Of a stretch of DNA of 64,000 nt, positions 41,601 to 49,419 are shown piece after piece. The notes under the pieces were generated by a model that saw only the letters and a list, made by a program, of their open reading frames with translations, was not told where the DNA came from and made no database searches. The stretch's first letter is position 1. Each line of letters opens with the position of its first letter. The stretch is from Clostridiales bacterium (lineage in GTDB: Bacteria > Bacillota > Clostridia > Christensenellales > Borkfalkiaceae). The stretch is from the NCBI GenBank assembly GCA_022508245.1, contig JAFLVO010000001.1, positions 124,001-188,000 on the forward strand. Direction: 5' to 3'. Both the position numbers and the translations under genes were made by a program.

Positions 41601-42995
41601 ATGAAAAGTGGAAAAACGGTAAATTTAACAAACGGCAGCGTATGGAAGGTTTTACTTATGTATTCCCTTCCGCTGTTCGGCAGCGCAATGGTACAACAGC
41701 TCTATTCGCTCGTCGATTTGCTCGTTGTGGGCAACTTCGCAAAAGAGGGAGCACTTGCTGTCGACGCAATAGGCAACGCCACCGTCGTTATAAATATATT
41801 GCTCGCTTTCGCACTCGGCGCAAACGGCGGCTGTGCGGTAATTGTTGCAAAGTTTTTCGGCGCGGGCGATAAAAAGAAGGTGCGGGAAACGGTGTACACC
41901 GCGCTGATTTCCTTTTGTGTCATCTGCGCATTTTTAATGGTAATAGGCTTTTCGTTTGCAATTCTCTTTCTGAATGCTTTGAATATCCCGTCCTCGTACT
42001 ATCAGGATTGTCTTGTTTATCTTTATATATACGTCGGCTCGCTGCCTTTCGTATTCCTGTACAACCTCGGCTGCGGTATATGTTCGGCGTTAGGCGACAG
42101 TAAAACGCCCTTTATTTTCCTCGTCTTATCATCGTTTTTGAACGTTGGGCTCGATTTGCTCTTCGTCTGTGTTTTCCATAAGGATGTAGCGGGCGCGGCT
42201 TGGGCAACGCTCATTTCACAAGCGGTTTCCTGTGTGCTTACCGTAATAGTGCTTATTAAAAAGCTCAATGCGTTCAAAACGGAGGACAGGGCAAAAAAAT
42301 TCGATAAAAGTATTTTGTCCGATCTTTTTAAAACTTCCGTTCCTATTATTCTACAGCAAAGTTTTGTATCTGTTGGCAATTTTTTCGTAAACTCGCGCAT
42401 AAATTCTCTCGGAGAAGATGCAACTACGGGCTTTACTACGGCTTTCAAACTCGTATGTATGGCAACCATGGGTGTTGTTTCAATGACTAACGGACTCGCC
42501 AATTTTGCGGCACAGAATAAGGCGGCTGGAGAGGTTAAGAGAATAAAACAGGGCTTTTTAGCCGTTCTGTGCTATGCGCTTGTGACAAGCGTTGTATTCC
42601 TTGTTATTTTCGTCACCTGTCCGGATTTCTTTACCCGTCTTTTTATTCAGAAGGAAAAGCTAACCGACGACGCTATGAAATATTCACGGCAGTTTCTCGT
42701 CATAGTTTCCAGCTTCATACCCGTAGTCTGCGTGAAGATAATTGCGGACGGCGCAGTTCGCGGATGCGGCGGAAATATCGGATTTACTGTAAGTACTTTT
42801 ACAGACCTTGTTTTGCGTGTGCTTTTAGTCTACTTTTTGACAGACGTCGGGTGGGGCTTTTCGGGCGTATGCTGGGCTTGGCCGATAGGGTGGGGCATAA
42901 GCATGTTTGTAGCCTTATTATTCTATCTGCTGACCATTCGCAAGCTGAGCGGTAAAAAACCAACGAAATGTAACATGATTGAAGGCGCGGTATAA
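41601..42995 (+). CDS. MATE family multidrug/cation exporter
   Basis: 464-residue membrane exporter with about 12 hydrophobic helices in two six-helix halves. Typical MATE segments are LLMYSLPLFGSAMVQQLYSLVDLLVVGNFAKEGALAVDAIGNA, FALGANGGCAVIVAKFFGAGDKKKVRETV, and in the second half FKTSVPIILQQSFVSVGNFFVNSRINSLG. Exchanges Na+ or H+ for organic cations; substrate unknown. Single-gene unit with promoter at 41562 and terminator at 42986. Confidence 0.94.
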   Translation: MKSGKTVNLTNGSVWKVLLMYSLPLFGSAMVQQLYSLVDLLVVGNFAKEGALAVDAIGNATVVINILLAFALGANGGCAVIVAKFFGAGDKKKVRETVYTALISFCVICAFLMVIGFSFAILFLNALNIPSSYYQDCLVYLYIYVGSLPFVFLYNLGCGICSALGDSKTPFIFLVLSSFLNVGLDLLFVCVFHKDVAGAAWATLISQAVSCVLTVIVLIKKLNAFKTEDRAKKFDKSILSDLFKTSVPIILQQSFVSVGNFFVNSRINSLGEDATTGFTTAFKLVCMATMGVVSMTNGLANFAAQNKAAGEVKRIKQGFLAVLCYALVTSVVFLVIFVTCPDFFTRLFIQKEKLTDDAMKYSRQFLVIVSSFIPVVCVKIIADGAVRGCGGNIGFTVSTFTDLVLRVLLVYFLTDVGWGFSGVCWAWPIGWGISMFVALLFYLLTIRKLSGKKPTKCNMIEGAV

Positions 42996-43012
42996 TTTAC
43001 CGCGTCTTTTTA
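42986..43012 (+). terminator. Terminator enclosing the MATE stop codon
   Basis: CGCGGTA (42986-42992) pairs with TACCGCG (42998-43004); the TAA stop lies in the loop; TCTTTTTAATT follows. Confidence 0.8.
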
Positions 43013-43025
43013 ATTATCTCTTATA

Positions 43026-43054
43026 TTGACATTTGCGCACGAAAGTTGTATAAT
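43026..43054 (+). promoter_or_regulatory. Promoter of lgt
   Basis: Perfect consensus: TTGACA (43026-43031), 17-bp spacer, TATAAT (43049-43054), 44 nt before the ATG at 43099. Confidence 0.88.
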
Positions 43055-43098
43055 ATACTGCGAAATTGTATTACTTACTTTAAATTTAAAGGTATATT

Positions 43099-44007
43099 AT
43101 GCATCCTCAGCCTTTAATCGAAATCGGAAGCTTCAGAATTTATCCCTACGGCGTTTGCATGGCCGTGGGAATTTTGGCGTGTTTCGGATTTTTATTGTAC
43201 ACGATGTGGAAAAATAAATTCAACGAAGACGCATCGGACAAAATTCTTTTTATAGGGCTGTTCGGAACGGGCTTCGGAATATTTTCGGCAATGCTCTTTC
43301 AGGCTACCTATAATTATATTGCAAATCCCTCGCGAGGCTTCGTCCTCGGCGACAGTATGACCTTTATCGGCGGACTTATCGGCGGCGTAGTAAGCTTTTT
43401 GGGCGTATATTGGCTTTATATCTACGTAATTGCGCCCAGAACGAAGGTAAAGATGCTTCAAAACAATATGAACGCAACGCTTACAGACGCTCTGCCGTTT
43501 ATACCCATAGGGATAGCTATTGCGCACTCTTTCGGGAGATTAGGCTGCTTTTTCGGCGGCTGCTGTTACGGATTGGAAACCGACGCCTGGTTCGGGCTCT
43601 ACTGCGCCAAAAATTACAATCCGACAACGGGCGCGGTGTATATGGGCAGCAAGGTAATTCCCACACAGCTTTTCGAGTGTATTTTTCTCGCCTTGCTTGC
43701 CATAATAATGATAATTTTATACTTCAAATTCAAGTTTAACTATAATTTCGGTGTGTACGCCGTTTCCTACGGTATTTGGCGGTTTATAATAGAATATTTC
43801 CGCGCCGATGCCCGCGGTGTTCTCATACCCGGAGTTCCGCTGTACCCCTCGCAGATTTGGAGTATAGTTATGGTGTTGCTCGGAATAGGTTATTTTTTCC
43901 TGCAGCATTACGTTTTGTCAAAGTATATGAAACATCCCGAACTTAAAGATTCCGTCAAAAAACCCCAAAAATCCGATGACGGAGATAAGGCAGGGGTTAC
44001 AGAATAA
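43099..44007 (+). CDS. lgt: Prolipoprotein diacylglyceryl transferase
   Basis: Adds diacylglycerol to lipobox cysteines, the first step of lipoprotein maturation (several lipoproteins are encoded in this window). 302 residues with seven hydrophobic segments. Lgt segments are LIEIGSFRIYPYGVCMAVGI, MTFIGGLIGGVVSF, IPIGIAIAHSFGRLGCFFGGCCYG (the family signature with the GR and GCCYG residues) and WRFIIEYFRAD. A charged tail ends it. The hydrogenase gene follows at 17 bp. Confidence 0.95.
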   Translation: MHPQPLIEIGSFRIYPYGVCMAVGILACFGFLLYTMWKNKFNEDASDKILFIGLFGTGFGIFSAMLFQATYNYIANPSRGFVLGDSMTFIGGLIGGVVSFLGVYWLYIYVIAPRTKVKMLQNNMNATLTDALPFIPIGIAIAHSFGRLGCFFGGCCYGLETDAWFGLYCAKNYNPTTGAVYMGSKVIPTQLFECIFLALLAIIMIILYFKFKFNYNFGVYAVSYGIWRFIIEYFRADARGVLIPGVPLYPSQIWSIVMVLLGIGYFFLQHYVLSKYMKHPELKDSVKKPQKSDDGDKAGVTE

Positions 44008-44024
44008 ATTTCAAAGGAGCTAAT

Positions 44025-45539
44025 ATGAAGAGTCAGAGCGTAGTAACCGATTTGAGAAAGAGGGTGTTTGCCGAAGTTGCGCGCGTAGCGTACGAATCGG
44101 ATAACCCTGCAAGTGATTTGGAGGAAATTCCTTACATTATTACACCCGATGAAATTCCCAGATACCGCGAGAGCATTTACCGCGAACGCCAGATAGCTTC
44201 CGAGCGCGTCCGCCTTGCTATGGGACTCTCTTTAAGGCCTGCAAACAAGCCCGTGCACATAACCTCGGGTGTGGATAAGAGCAATATTGCTGAAAAATAT
44301 TACGAACCGCCTTTGATGCAGGTCATACCGTCGGCTTGCGATATGTGTCCCGACAACGAATACGTTGTTTCCGACCAATGCCGTAACTGTGTTGCTCACT
44401 CCTGTATAAAGGCTTGTCCCAAGGGCGCCGTTTCAATTGTAAACGGCAAATCGCATATAGACCAGTCCAAATGCGTCAAATGCGGAAAGTGCAAAGCTTC
44501 CTGCCCCTACGACGCTATTGCCCATCATTTCCGTCCCTGCGCTCAGGCGTGCGGCGTGAGGGCAATCTCTTCTGACGAGTACGGCAGAGCGCATATAGAT
44601 ACCGATAAATGCGTGGCTTGCGGACAGTGTATGTCAGCTTGCCCCTTCGGAGCAATTGCAGATAAGTCACAAATTTATCAGCTTATACAGGCAATTAAGC
44701 AGGGCGACGAGGTCGTTGCTGCAGTAGCTCCCGCAATTATAGGTCAGTTCGGACCCAAGGCAACTCCCGGACGCATAAAAGCGGCGCTTCTTGCTTTGGG
44801 CTTTAAGGAAGTTTACGAGGTTGCCGTCGGAGCAGACGTGGGTTGTATTGCCGAAGCGCATCACTACGTCAAAGAAGTGACGACGGGCGAGCTTCCCTTC
44901 CTTTTCACAAGCTGCTGCCCCGCATGGGCGGTACTTGTTAAAAAACAGTTCCCCGACCTCGCTTCCGAAGTGTCGCAGGAGCTCACACCCATGGTTGCCA
45001 CCGCGCGTTCCATTAAGGTAAAAAGACCAAACGCCCGCGTAGTGTTCATAGGTCCCTGCGCCGCTAAAAAGTTAGAGGCATCAAGGCACTCCGTAAGAAG
45101 CTACGTCGACTTTGTAATTACATTCGAAGAGCTTGGCGGTATGTTCGCAGGCAAGGGCATCAACCCCGAAGAATTGGAAGAGCTTCCCGTAACGTTCGAG
45201 GCGACGGGTGCGGGCAGAGGCTACGCCTGCGCAGGCGGTGTTGCAAGCGCAATCGAAAGTTGTATAAACGAATACTTCCCCGGCACACCCGTAAAAATCC
45301 AACACGCAGAGGGGCTTTCGGATTGCAGAAAGGTTTTAACCCTTGCGAAGGCCGGCAAGCTTAACGGATATATGATTGAGGGTATGGGCTGTCCCGGCGG
45401 CTGCGTTGCGGGCGTAGGAACAATAATTCCTATCGAGCGCGCAAAAGCTGCGGTTGATATGGTGGTCAAGCAGAGCCATGCAAAGCTTCCGCCCAAGGAA
45501 ATGGAAGATTTGGCGGAAATGCTTACAAAACTGGATTAA
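44025..45539 (+). CDS. [FeFe] hydrogenase, group B-like
   Basis: Iron hydrogenase, 504 residues. The N-terminal part (about 100-210) carries ferredoxin-type 4Fe-4S cysteine clusters: CDMCPDNEYVVSDQCRNC, CIKACPKG, CVKCGKCKASCPYDA and CVACGQCMSACPFGA. The H-cluster motifs are TSCCPAW (L1, about 294-300), GPCAAKK (L2, about 343) and MGCPGGCVAG (L3, about 455). The arrangement without a C-terminal small subunit and with this N-terminus fits group B enzymes, seen in anaerobic Clostridia. Electron partner unknown. No maturase genes (HydEFG) are nearby. AAAGGAG precedes the ATG. Confidence 0.92.
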   Translation: MKSQSVVTDLRKRVFAEVARVAYESDNPASDLEEIPYIITPDEIPRYRESIYRERQIASERVRLAMGLSLRPANKPVHITSGVDKSNIAEKYYEPPLMQVIPSACDMCPDNEYVVSDQCRNCVAHSCIKACPKGAVSIVNGKSHIDQSKCVKCGKCKASCPYDAIAHHFRPCAQACGVRAISSDEYGRAHIDTDKCVACGQCMSACPFGAIADKSQIYQLIQAIKQGDEVVAAVAPAIIGQFGPKATPGRIKAALLALGFKEVYEVAVGADVGCIAEAHHYVKEVTTGELPFLFTSCCPAWAVLVKKQFPDLASEVSQELTPMVATARSIKVKRPNARVVFIGPCAAKKLEASRHSVRSYVDFVITFEELGGMFAGKGINPEELEELPVTFEATGAGRGYACAGGVASAIESCINEYFPGTPVKIQHAEGLSDCRKVLTLAKAGKLNGYMIEGMGCPGGCVAGVGTIIPIERAKAAVDMVVKQSHAKLPPKEMEDLAEMLTKLD

Positions 45540-45547
45540 AAAGACTT

Positions 45548-45574
45548 CAAGTCATCCTGAAATAGGATGACTTG
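45548..45574. terminator. Hairpin after the hydrogenase gene
   Basis: A perfect 11-bp stem CAAGTCATCCT (45548-45558 with 45564-45574), 5-nt loop. The T tract is poor on the + strand, so it may be an attenuator or mRNA 3' end rather than a full terminator. Confidence 0.55.
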
Positions 45575-45598
45575 ATTAAAACTGGGCATAATAATAAA

Positions 45599-46450
45599 AT
45601 GTACGATATTGCAATTATAGGAAGCGGACCTGCGGGCATTTCGGCTGCAATGAACGCCAAAATTTTAAATCAAAATTTTATATGGTTTGCAAGCCTTAGC
45701 GTCTCTAAAAAGGTCGGTCAGGCAGCGCTTGTAAAAAACTATCTCGGGCTACCCGACGTAAGCGGGGAAGAGCTCTCAAAGGCATTTTTAAACCACGCCA
45801 AAAGCTTGGGTATAAAACCCGTCGATAAGGTCGTAAACGGGGTATATTCGGGGGGCAATTGCTTTACGCTGCTTTCGGGAACCGAAGATTTTACGGCTAA
45901 AACGGTAATACTTTGCCTCGGAGTCGATACGGCTAAAATAGAGGGCGAAGAGAGGCTCGTAGGCAGGGGAATAAGCTACTGCGCCACCTGCGACGGTTTT
46001 ATGTACAGAGGCAAAAATATCGCGATTCTCTGCACCGACAAACGTTTCGAGCACGAGATAGAATTTCTTTGCTCGGTCGCGAACAAGGCTTACGTAATGC
46101 CCCTCTACAAAGGCTACGAAATAAAATCGCAAAACGCCGAAATTCTTTTAAAGAGCCCGATAAGGTTCGAGGGGGAGAAAAGACTTGAGAAAATAGTGTT
46201 CAAAGACGGAAGTCTTGAAATCGACGGCTTGTTTATTTTGCGTAGCTCGGTTTCTCCTTCGATACTTTTGCACGGACTGGAAATGGATGAGGGGCATATA
46301 GTCGTTGACAGAGCGATGCAAACGAACATAAAGGGCGTATTTGCCGCGGGCGACTGCACTGGCAGACCCTATCAGTATATGAAAGCCGCGGGAGAGGGGA
46401 ACGTTGCCCTTCACTCCGCCGTCCAATATCTTTCTGAAATAGAGCAATAA
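45599..46450 (+). CDS. Thioredoxin reductase-like flavoprotein
   Basis: FAD/NAD(P)-dependent oxidoreductase of the TrxB family, 283 residues from the ATG at 45599. The FAD motif is IAIIGSGPAGISAAMNA and the redox-active pair is YCATCDG (CxxC, about residues 130-133). KNIAILCTD is a poor NADPH motif (GxGxxA is missing), and the C-terminal FAD motif is GVFAAGDCTGRPYQYMKAAGEG. The degenerate nucleotide motif suggests a different electron donor, such as ferredoxin; neighbouring hydrogenase is suggestive, not proof. Confidence 0.83.
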   Translation: MYDIAIIGSGPAGISAAMNAKILNQNFIWFASLSVSKKVGQAALVKNYLGLPDVSGEELSKAFLNHAKSLGIKPVDKVVNGVYSGGNCFTLLSGTEDFTAKTVILCLGVDTAKIEGEERLVGRGISYCATCDGFMYRGKNIAILCTDKRFEHEIEFLCSVANKAYVMPLYKGYEIKSQNAEILLKSPIRFEGEKRLEKIVFKDGSLEIDGLFILRSSVSPSILLHGLEMDEGHIVVDRAMQTNIKGVFAAGDCTGRPYQYMKAAGEGNVALHSAVQYLSEIEQ

Positions 46451-46457
46451 GCGTTAT

Positions 46458-46490
46458 GCGCCGCGCAAACAAGCTTTGCGCGGCGCTTTT
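46458..46490 (+). terminator. Intrinsic terminator
   Basis: A 12-bp stem GCGCCGCGCAAA (46458-46469 with 46475-46486), 5-nt loop, followed by TTTTTGC. Confidence 0.92.
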
Positions 46491-46493
46491 TGC

Positions 46494-46522
46494 TTTACAT
46501 AAAAGGTTTTTGGTGGTAAAAT
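46494..46522 (+). promoter_or_regulatory. prmA promoter predicting a leaderless transcript
   Basis: TTTACA (46494-46499), 17-bp spacer, TAAAAT (46517-46522) with TGG before it (extended -10). Six bases separate it from the ATG at 46529, the same gap as in tilS and alr. Confidence 0.7.
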
Positions 46523-46528
46523 TTAATT

Positions 46529-47470
46529 ATGAAATTTACCGAATTTACTATTCACACCACAACTGAGGGCAGCGAGCTCGTCGCCGACGTGCTTTGGCAG
46601 TACACCACCTACGGTGTCGCAATTTCTGACGTCAAGGACGTCATAGCCCTGCAGCGTGACAAGGCAATGTATTGGGATTACATAGACGAAAGCCTCACTG
46701 CGGACAGTGGGGAAGTGCTTGTCAAATGCTTTATTCCATTGGACGAAACAAAAAAGACCGCGCCCCTCATCCGCACCGATTTGGAAGAGCTTGCAAAAAA
46801 CAGCAGCGGCTTTTTAAGTATCGGAACTCTTGAAGATACACGCAGGGTGGTTGATGGCGACGATTGGCTTCAGATATGGAAAAATCATTTCCGTCCCCTG
46901 CATATAGGCGGGCGCATAGTTGTCTGCCCCGAGTGGATAAAGTACGAAAAACAGCCTCACGAGGAGGTCGTGCTTTTGGACAGCAATATGGCTTTCGGCA
47001 CTGGCGAACACGAAACAACTTCGATGTGCTTAAAGCTGTTGCAGGAATATCTCACACCCGACAGCGTATGTATAGACGTGGGATGCGGAAGCGGAATTTT
47101 GGGAATTTCTGCAATAAAACTCGGCGCGAAGCACGCTTATTTGACGGATATCGACTACGTAGCGGTAAAGAGCGCGACGCACAACTCAGAAATCAACGGC
47201 GTGACCCCGAAGGTGACTGTGGCGCACGCAGACCTTTTAAACGATGTTAAAATAAAGGGCGATATTATGCTTGCAAATATCACTGCCGAAATTCTTTGCG
47301 GTCTTGCCCCCTCAATCCCCAAAAATTTAAAAGAGGGCGGCATTCTGATTTTAAGCGGCATAATCGAAAGTCGTTTGGATATGGTTTTAAAGGCGTTTAC
47401 GGCGCAAAATCTCAAACTCGATAAAACGGTGCGGGAGGGAGAGTGGATAGCTCTTTCGTTTAAGCTATGA
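46529..47470 (+). CDS. prmA: Ribosomal protein L11 methyltransferase
   Basis: Methylates ribosomal protein L11 using SAM. 313 residues. The N-terminal substrate-recognition part carries EFTIHTTTEGSELVADVLWQYTTYGVAI. Then come WKNHFRPLHIGGRIVVCPEW, MAFGTGEHETTSMCLKLLQEY, motif I VCIDVGCGSGILGISAIKLGA and the catalytic-region motif MLANITAEIL. It starts an operon with rsmE (ATGA overlap) and mtaB. Confidence 0.95.
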   Translation: MKFTEFTIHTTTEGSELVADVLWQYTTYGVAISDVKDVIALQRDKAMYWDYIDESLTADSGEVLVKCFIPLDETKKTAPLIRTDLEELAKNSSGFLSIGTLEDTRRVVDGDDWLQIWKNHFRPLHIGGRIVVCPEWIKYEKQPHEEVVLLDSNMAFGTGEHETTSMCLKLLQEYLTPDSVCIDVGCGSGILGISAIKLGAKHAYLTDIDYVAVKSATHNSEINGVTPKVTVAHADLLNDVKIKGDIMLANITAEILCGLAPSIPKNLKEGGILILSGIIESRLDMVLKAFTAQNLKLDKTVREGEWIALSFKL

Positions 47471-48189
47471 GTACGCCCAGAAGATTTTTTTGCGAAAATT
47501 TGCAGAATGCAACCGAAGTATATCTCGAAGGCGAGGAATTTTTACACGCCAAAACGGTGTTGCGTGTTGAAGAGGGAAGCGAAATAGTCCTTTTAGACGG
47601 CAGCGGAAAGGAGTACTCGGCTATCGTTGCAAAAATCGAAAAGCATCGGTTGTTGGCGCATATTACGGGGGTAATTCAAAGCGATAAAGAGCCGAACGAG
47701 TATATTTATCTTCTCTGCGGCGCTCTGAAGGGAGATAAAACGGAGCTTGTCGTTCAAAAGGCGGTGGAGCTCGGTGTCTCAAAAATCGGAATATTTAATT
47801 CGGAGTACTGCTCCGCCTATATGAACCAAAATAAAATTGAAAGATTAAATAAAGTCTCGCACGAGGCGGCAAAGCAGTGTTTGCGTGCTTGCGCTCCCGA
47901 AGTGGTGTATTTCGATAATTTTTCAGCCGCCTTAAACTCCGCGGAAAATTGCAAAAATAAGCTGTTTGCGTGCGAGTTTTTGAGCAATTCACGCGGGAAT
48001 ATGCTTGAAATAACGGGCAGTACGGCGATTGTAGTGGGCAGCGAGGGAGGCTTTTCCGAGCGAGAGTTTGAGCTTTCCGAAAGATTGGGCTTTACGGGCA
48101 TTTCGCTCGGCAAACGTATTCTGCGCGCTGAAACTGCGGCAATTTCTATGTGTGCGCTTGCGGCGTTTGCATTGGGGGAACTCAAATGA
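47467..48189 (+). CDS. rsmE: 16S rRNA (uracil1498-N3)-methyltransferase RsmE
   Basis: SPOUT-class methyltransferase modifying U1498 of 16S rRNA. 240 residues. The N-terminal PUA-like part has RRFFCENLQNATEVYLEGEEFLHAKTVLRV, then ALKGDKTELVVQKAVELGVSKI. The knotted SAM site is AIVVGSEGGFSEREFE and SLGKRILRAETAAISMCALAA. Its ATG overlaps the prmA stop, and its own stop overlaps the mtaB start. Confidence 0.95.
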   Translation: MSTPRRFFCENLQNATEVYLEGEEFLHAKTVLRVEEGSEIVLLDGSGKEYSAIVAKIEKHRLLAHITGVIQSDKEPNEYIYLLCGALKGDKTELVVQKAVELGVSKIGIFNSEYCSAYMNQNKIERLNKVSHEAAKQCLRACAPEVVYFDNFSAALNSAENCKNKLFACEFLSNSRGNMLEITGSTAIVVGSEGGFSEREFELSERLGFTGISLGKRILRAETAAISMCALAAFALGELK

Positions 48190-49400
48190 AAGCCGTGGTC
48201 TTTACACTAGGCTGCAAGGTTAACGAGGTCGAGTCTGCTTCCATTATGGCGACACTCGAAGATATGGGGTTTGAAGTTTCGGACAGTCTTTGCCCCGCCG
48301 ACATCTTTATAATTAACACATGTGCAGTTACAAAAGAGGCGGAAAAGAAGAGCCGTCAGGCGGTTGCGCGCGTACGCAAGTTTAATCCATACGCCGATAT
48401 TTATATCTGCGGCTGCGCCTCGGAGAAGGATGCCGCCGCATTTACTCAAAGAGGAGTCAATTTCGTCTGCGGCGCACGCAACAAAGAGAGCCTTATAAGC
48501 GCCATAGCCGCCGCATATTCAAAGTGCAATTTGTCCCTCTTGTTCCCCAAGCAGACCAAAACACGCGCGTTTATAAAGATAGAAGACGGGTGCAACAACT
48601 TCTGTTCTTACTGCATAATTCCCTACCTCCGCGGACGTGAAATATCGCGTTCAATCGAGGATATTGCGGGGGAAATTTCAAAAATCACAAGTCCCGAGGT
48701 CGTTTTGAACGGCATTAATATTTCAGCCTATAACGATAACGGCCGCACATTAAAGGATTTAATTTCGGCTCTAAACGGTGTTGAAAAGCGTATCCGTTTG
48801 GGTTCGCTTGAATGTACCGTCATAACCGAGGATTTTCTGACGGCATTGAAGGGCTTAAAAGATTTTGCCCCTCAATTTCATCTCTCGCTTCAAAGCGGTA
48901 GTACTGCTGTTTTAAAAGCCATGAACAGACACTACACTAGGGAAGAATATCTTGAAAAATGCGGGCTAATTTATAAGTATTTCCCCGACGCGGCAATTAC
49001 TTGCGACATAATCGCGGGTTTCCCCACGGAGACGGAGGATGACTTTGAAAAGAGTCTTACTATAATCGAGGAAGCCAAATTTGCGCGTGTTCACGCCTTT
49101 GCCTTTTCGCCACGGGAGGGCACCGTAGCGTACAAAATGAAAGACGTGCCCGCCGATGTTAAATCCGACCGTATGCACAGGCTTTTAAAAACGGCAAACT
49201 GCGCTTCGTTGCGGTATATTACGGGGTGTATCGGAAAAAATTACGAGCTTATAGCAGAGGAGCAGGTGGGGGAATATTTTGCGGGTTATACGCAAAATTA
49301 TATTAAAGTTTATATTGAGGCGAGCTTGTGCTCCGGCAAAAAATATACTGTTAAACTTAAAGAAGCCTATTTGGACGGAGCACTTGCAGAGCTCGTTTAA
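48186..49400 (+). CDS. mtaB: tRNA t6A37 methylthiotransferase MtaB
   Basis: Radical SAM enzyme that converts t6A37 to ms2t6A37 in tRNA. 404 residues from the ATG overlapping the rsmE stop (ATGA). The N-terminal UPF0004 domain has cysteines in FTLGCKVNEVES, INTCAVTKEAEKKSRQ and ICGCASEKD. The radical SAM CxxxCxxC is DGCNNFCSYCIIPYLRGRE (about 138-156). A C-terminal TRAM domain follows. The order of motifs is that of MtaB/MiaB, and GCKVNEVES is typical of the MtaB branch. Confidence 0.94.
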   Translation: MKAVVFTLGCKVNEVESASIMATLEDMGFEVSDSLCPADIFIINTCAVTKEAEKKSRQAVARVRKFNPYADIYICGCASEKDAAAFTQRGVNFVCGARNKESLISAIAAAYSKCNLSLLFPKQTKTRAFIKIEDGCNNFCSYCIIPYLRGREISRSIEDIAGEISKITSPEVVLNGINISAYNDNGRTLKDLISALNGVEKRIRLGSLECTVITEDFLTALKGLKDFAPQFHLSLQSGSTAVLKAMNRHYTREEYLEKCGLIYKYFPDAAITCDIIAGFPTETEDDFEKSLTIIEEAKFARVHAFAFSPREGTVAYKMKDVPADVKSDRMHRLLKTANCASLRYITGCIGKNYELIAEEQVGEYFAGYTQNYIKVYIEASLCSGKKYTVKLKEAYLDGALAELV

Positions 49401-49419
49401 ATAATATTGGAAACGGATA

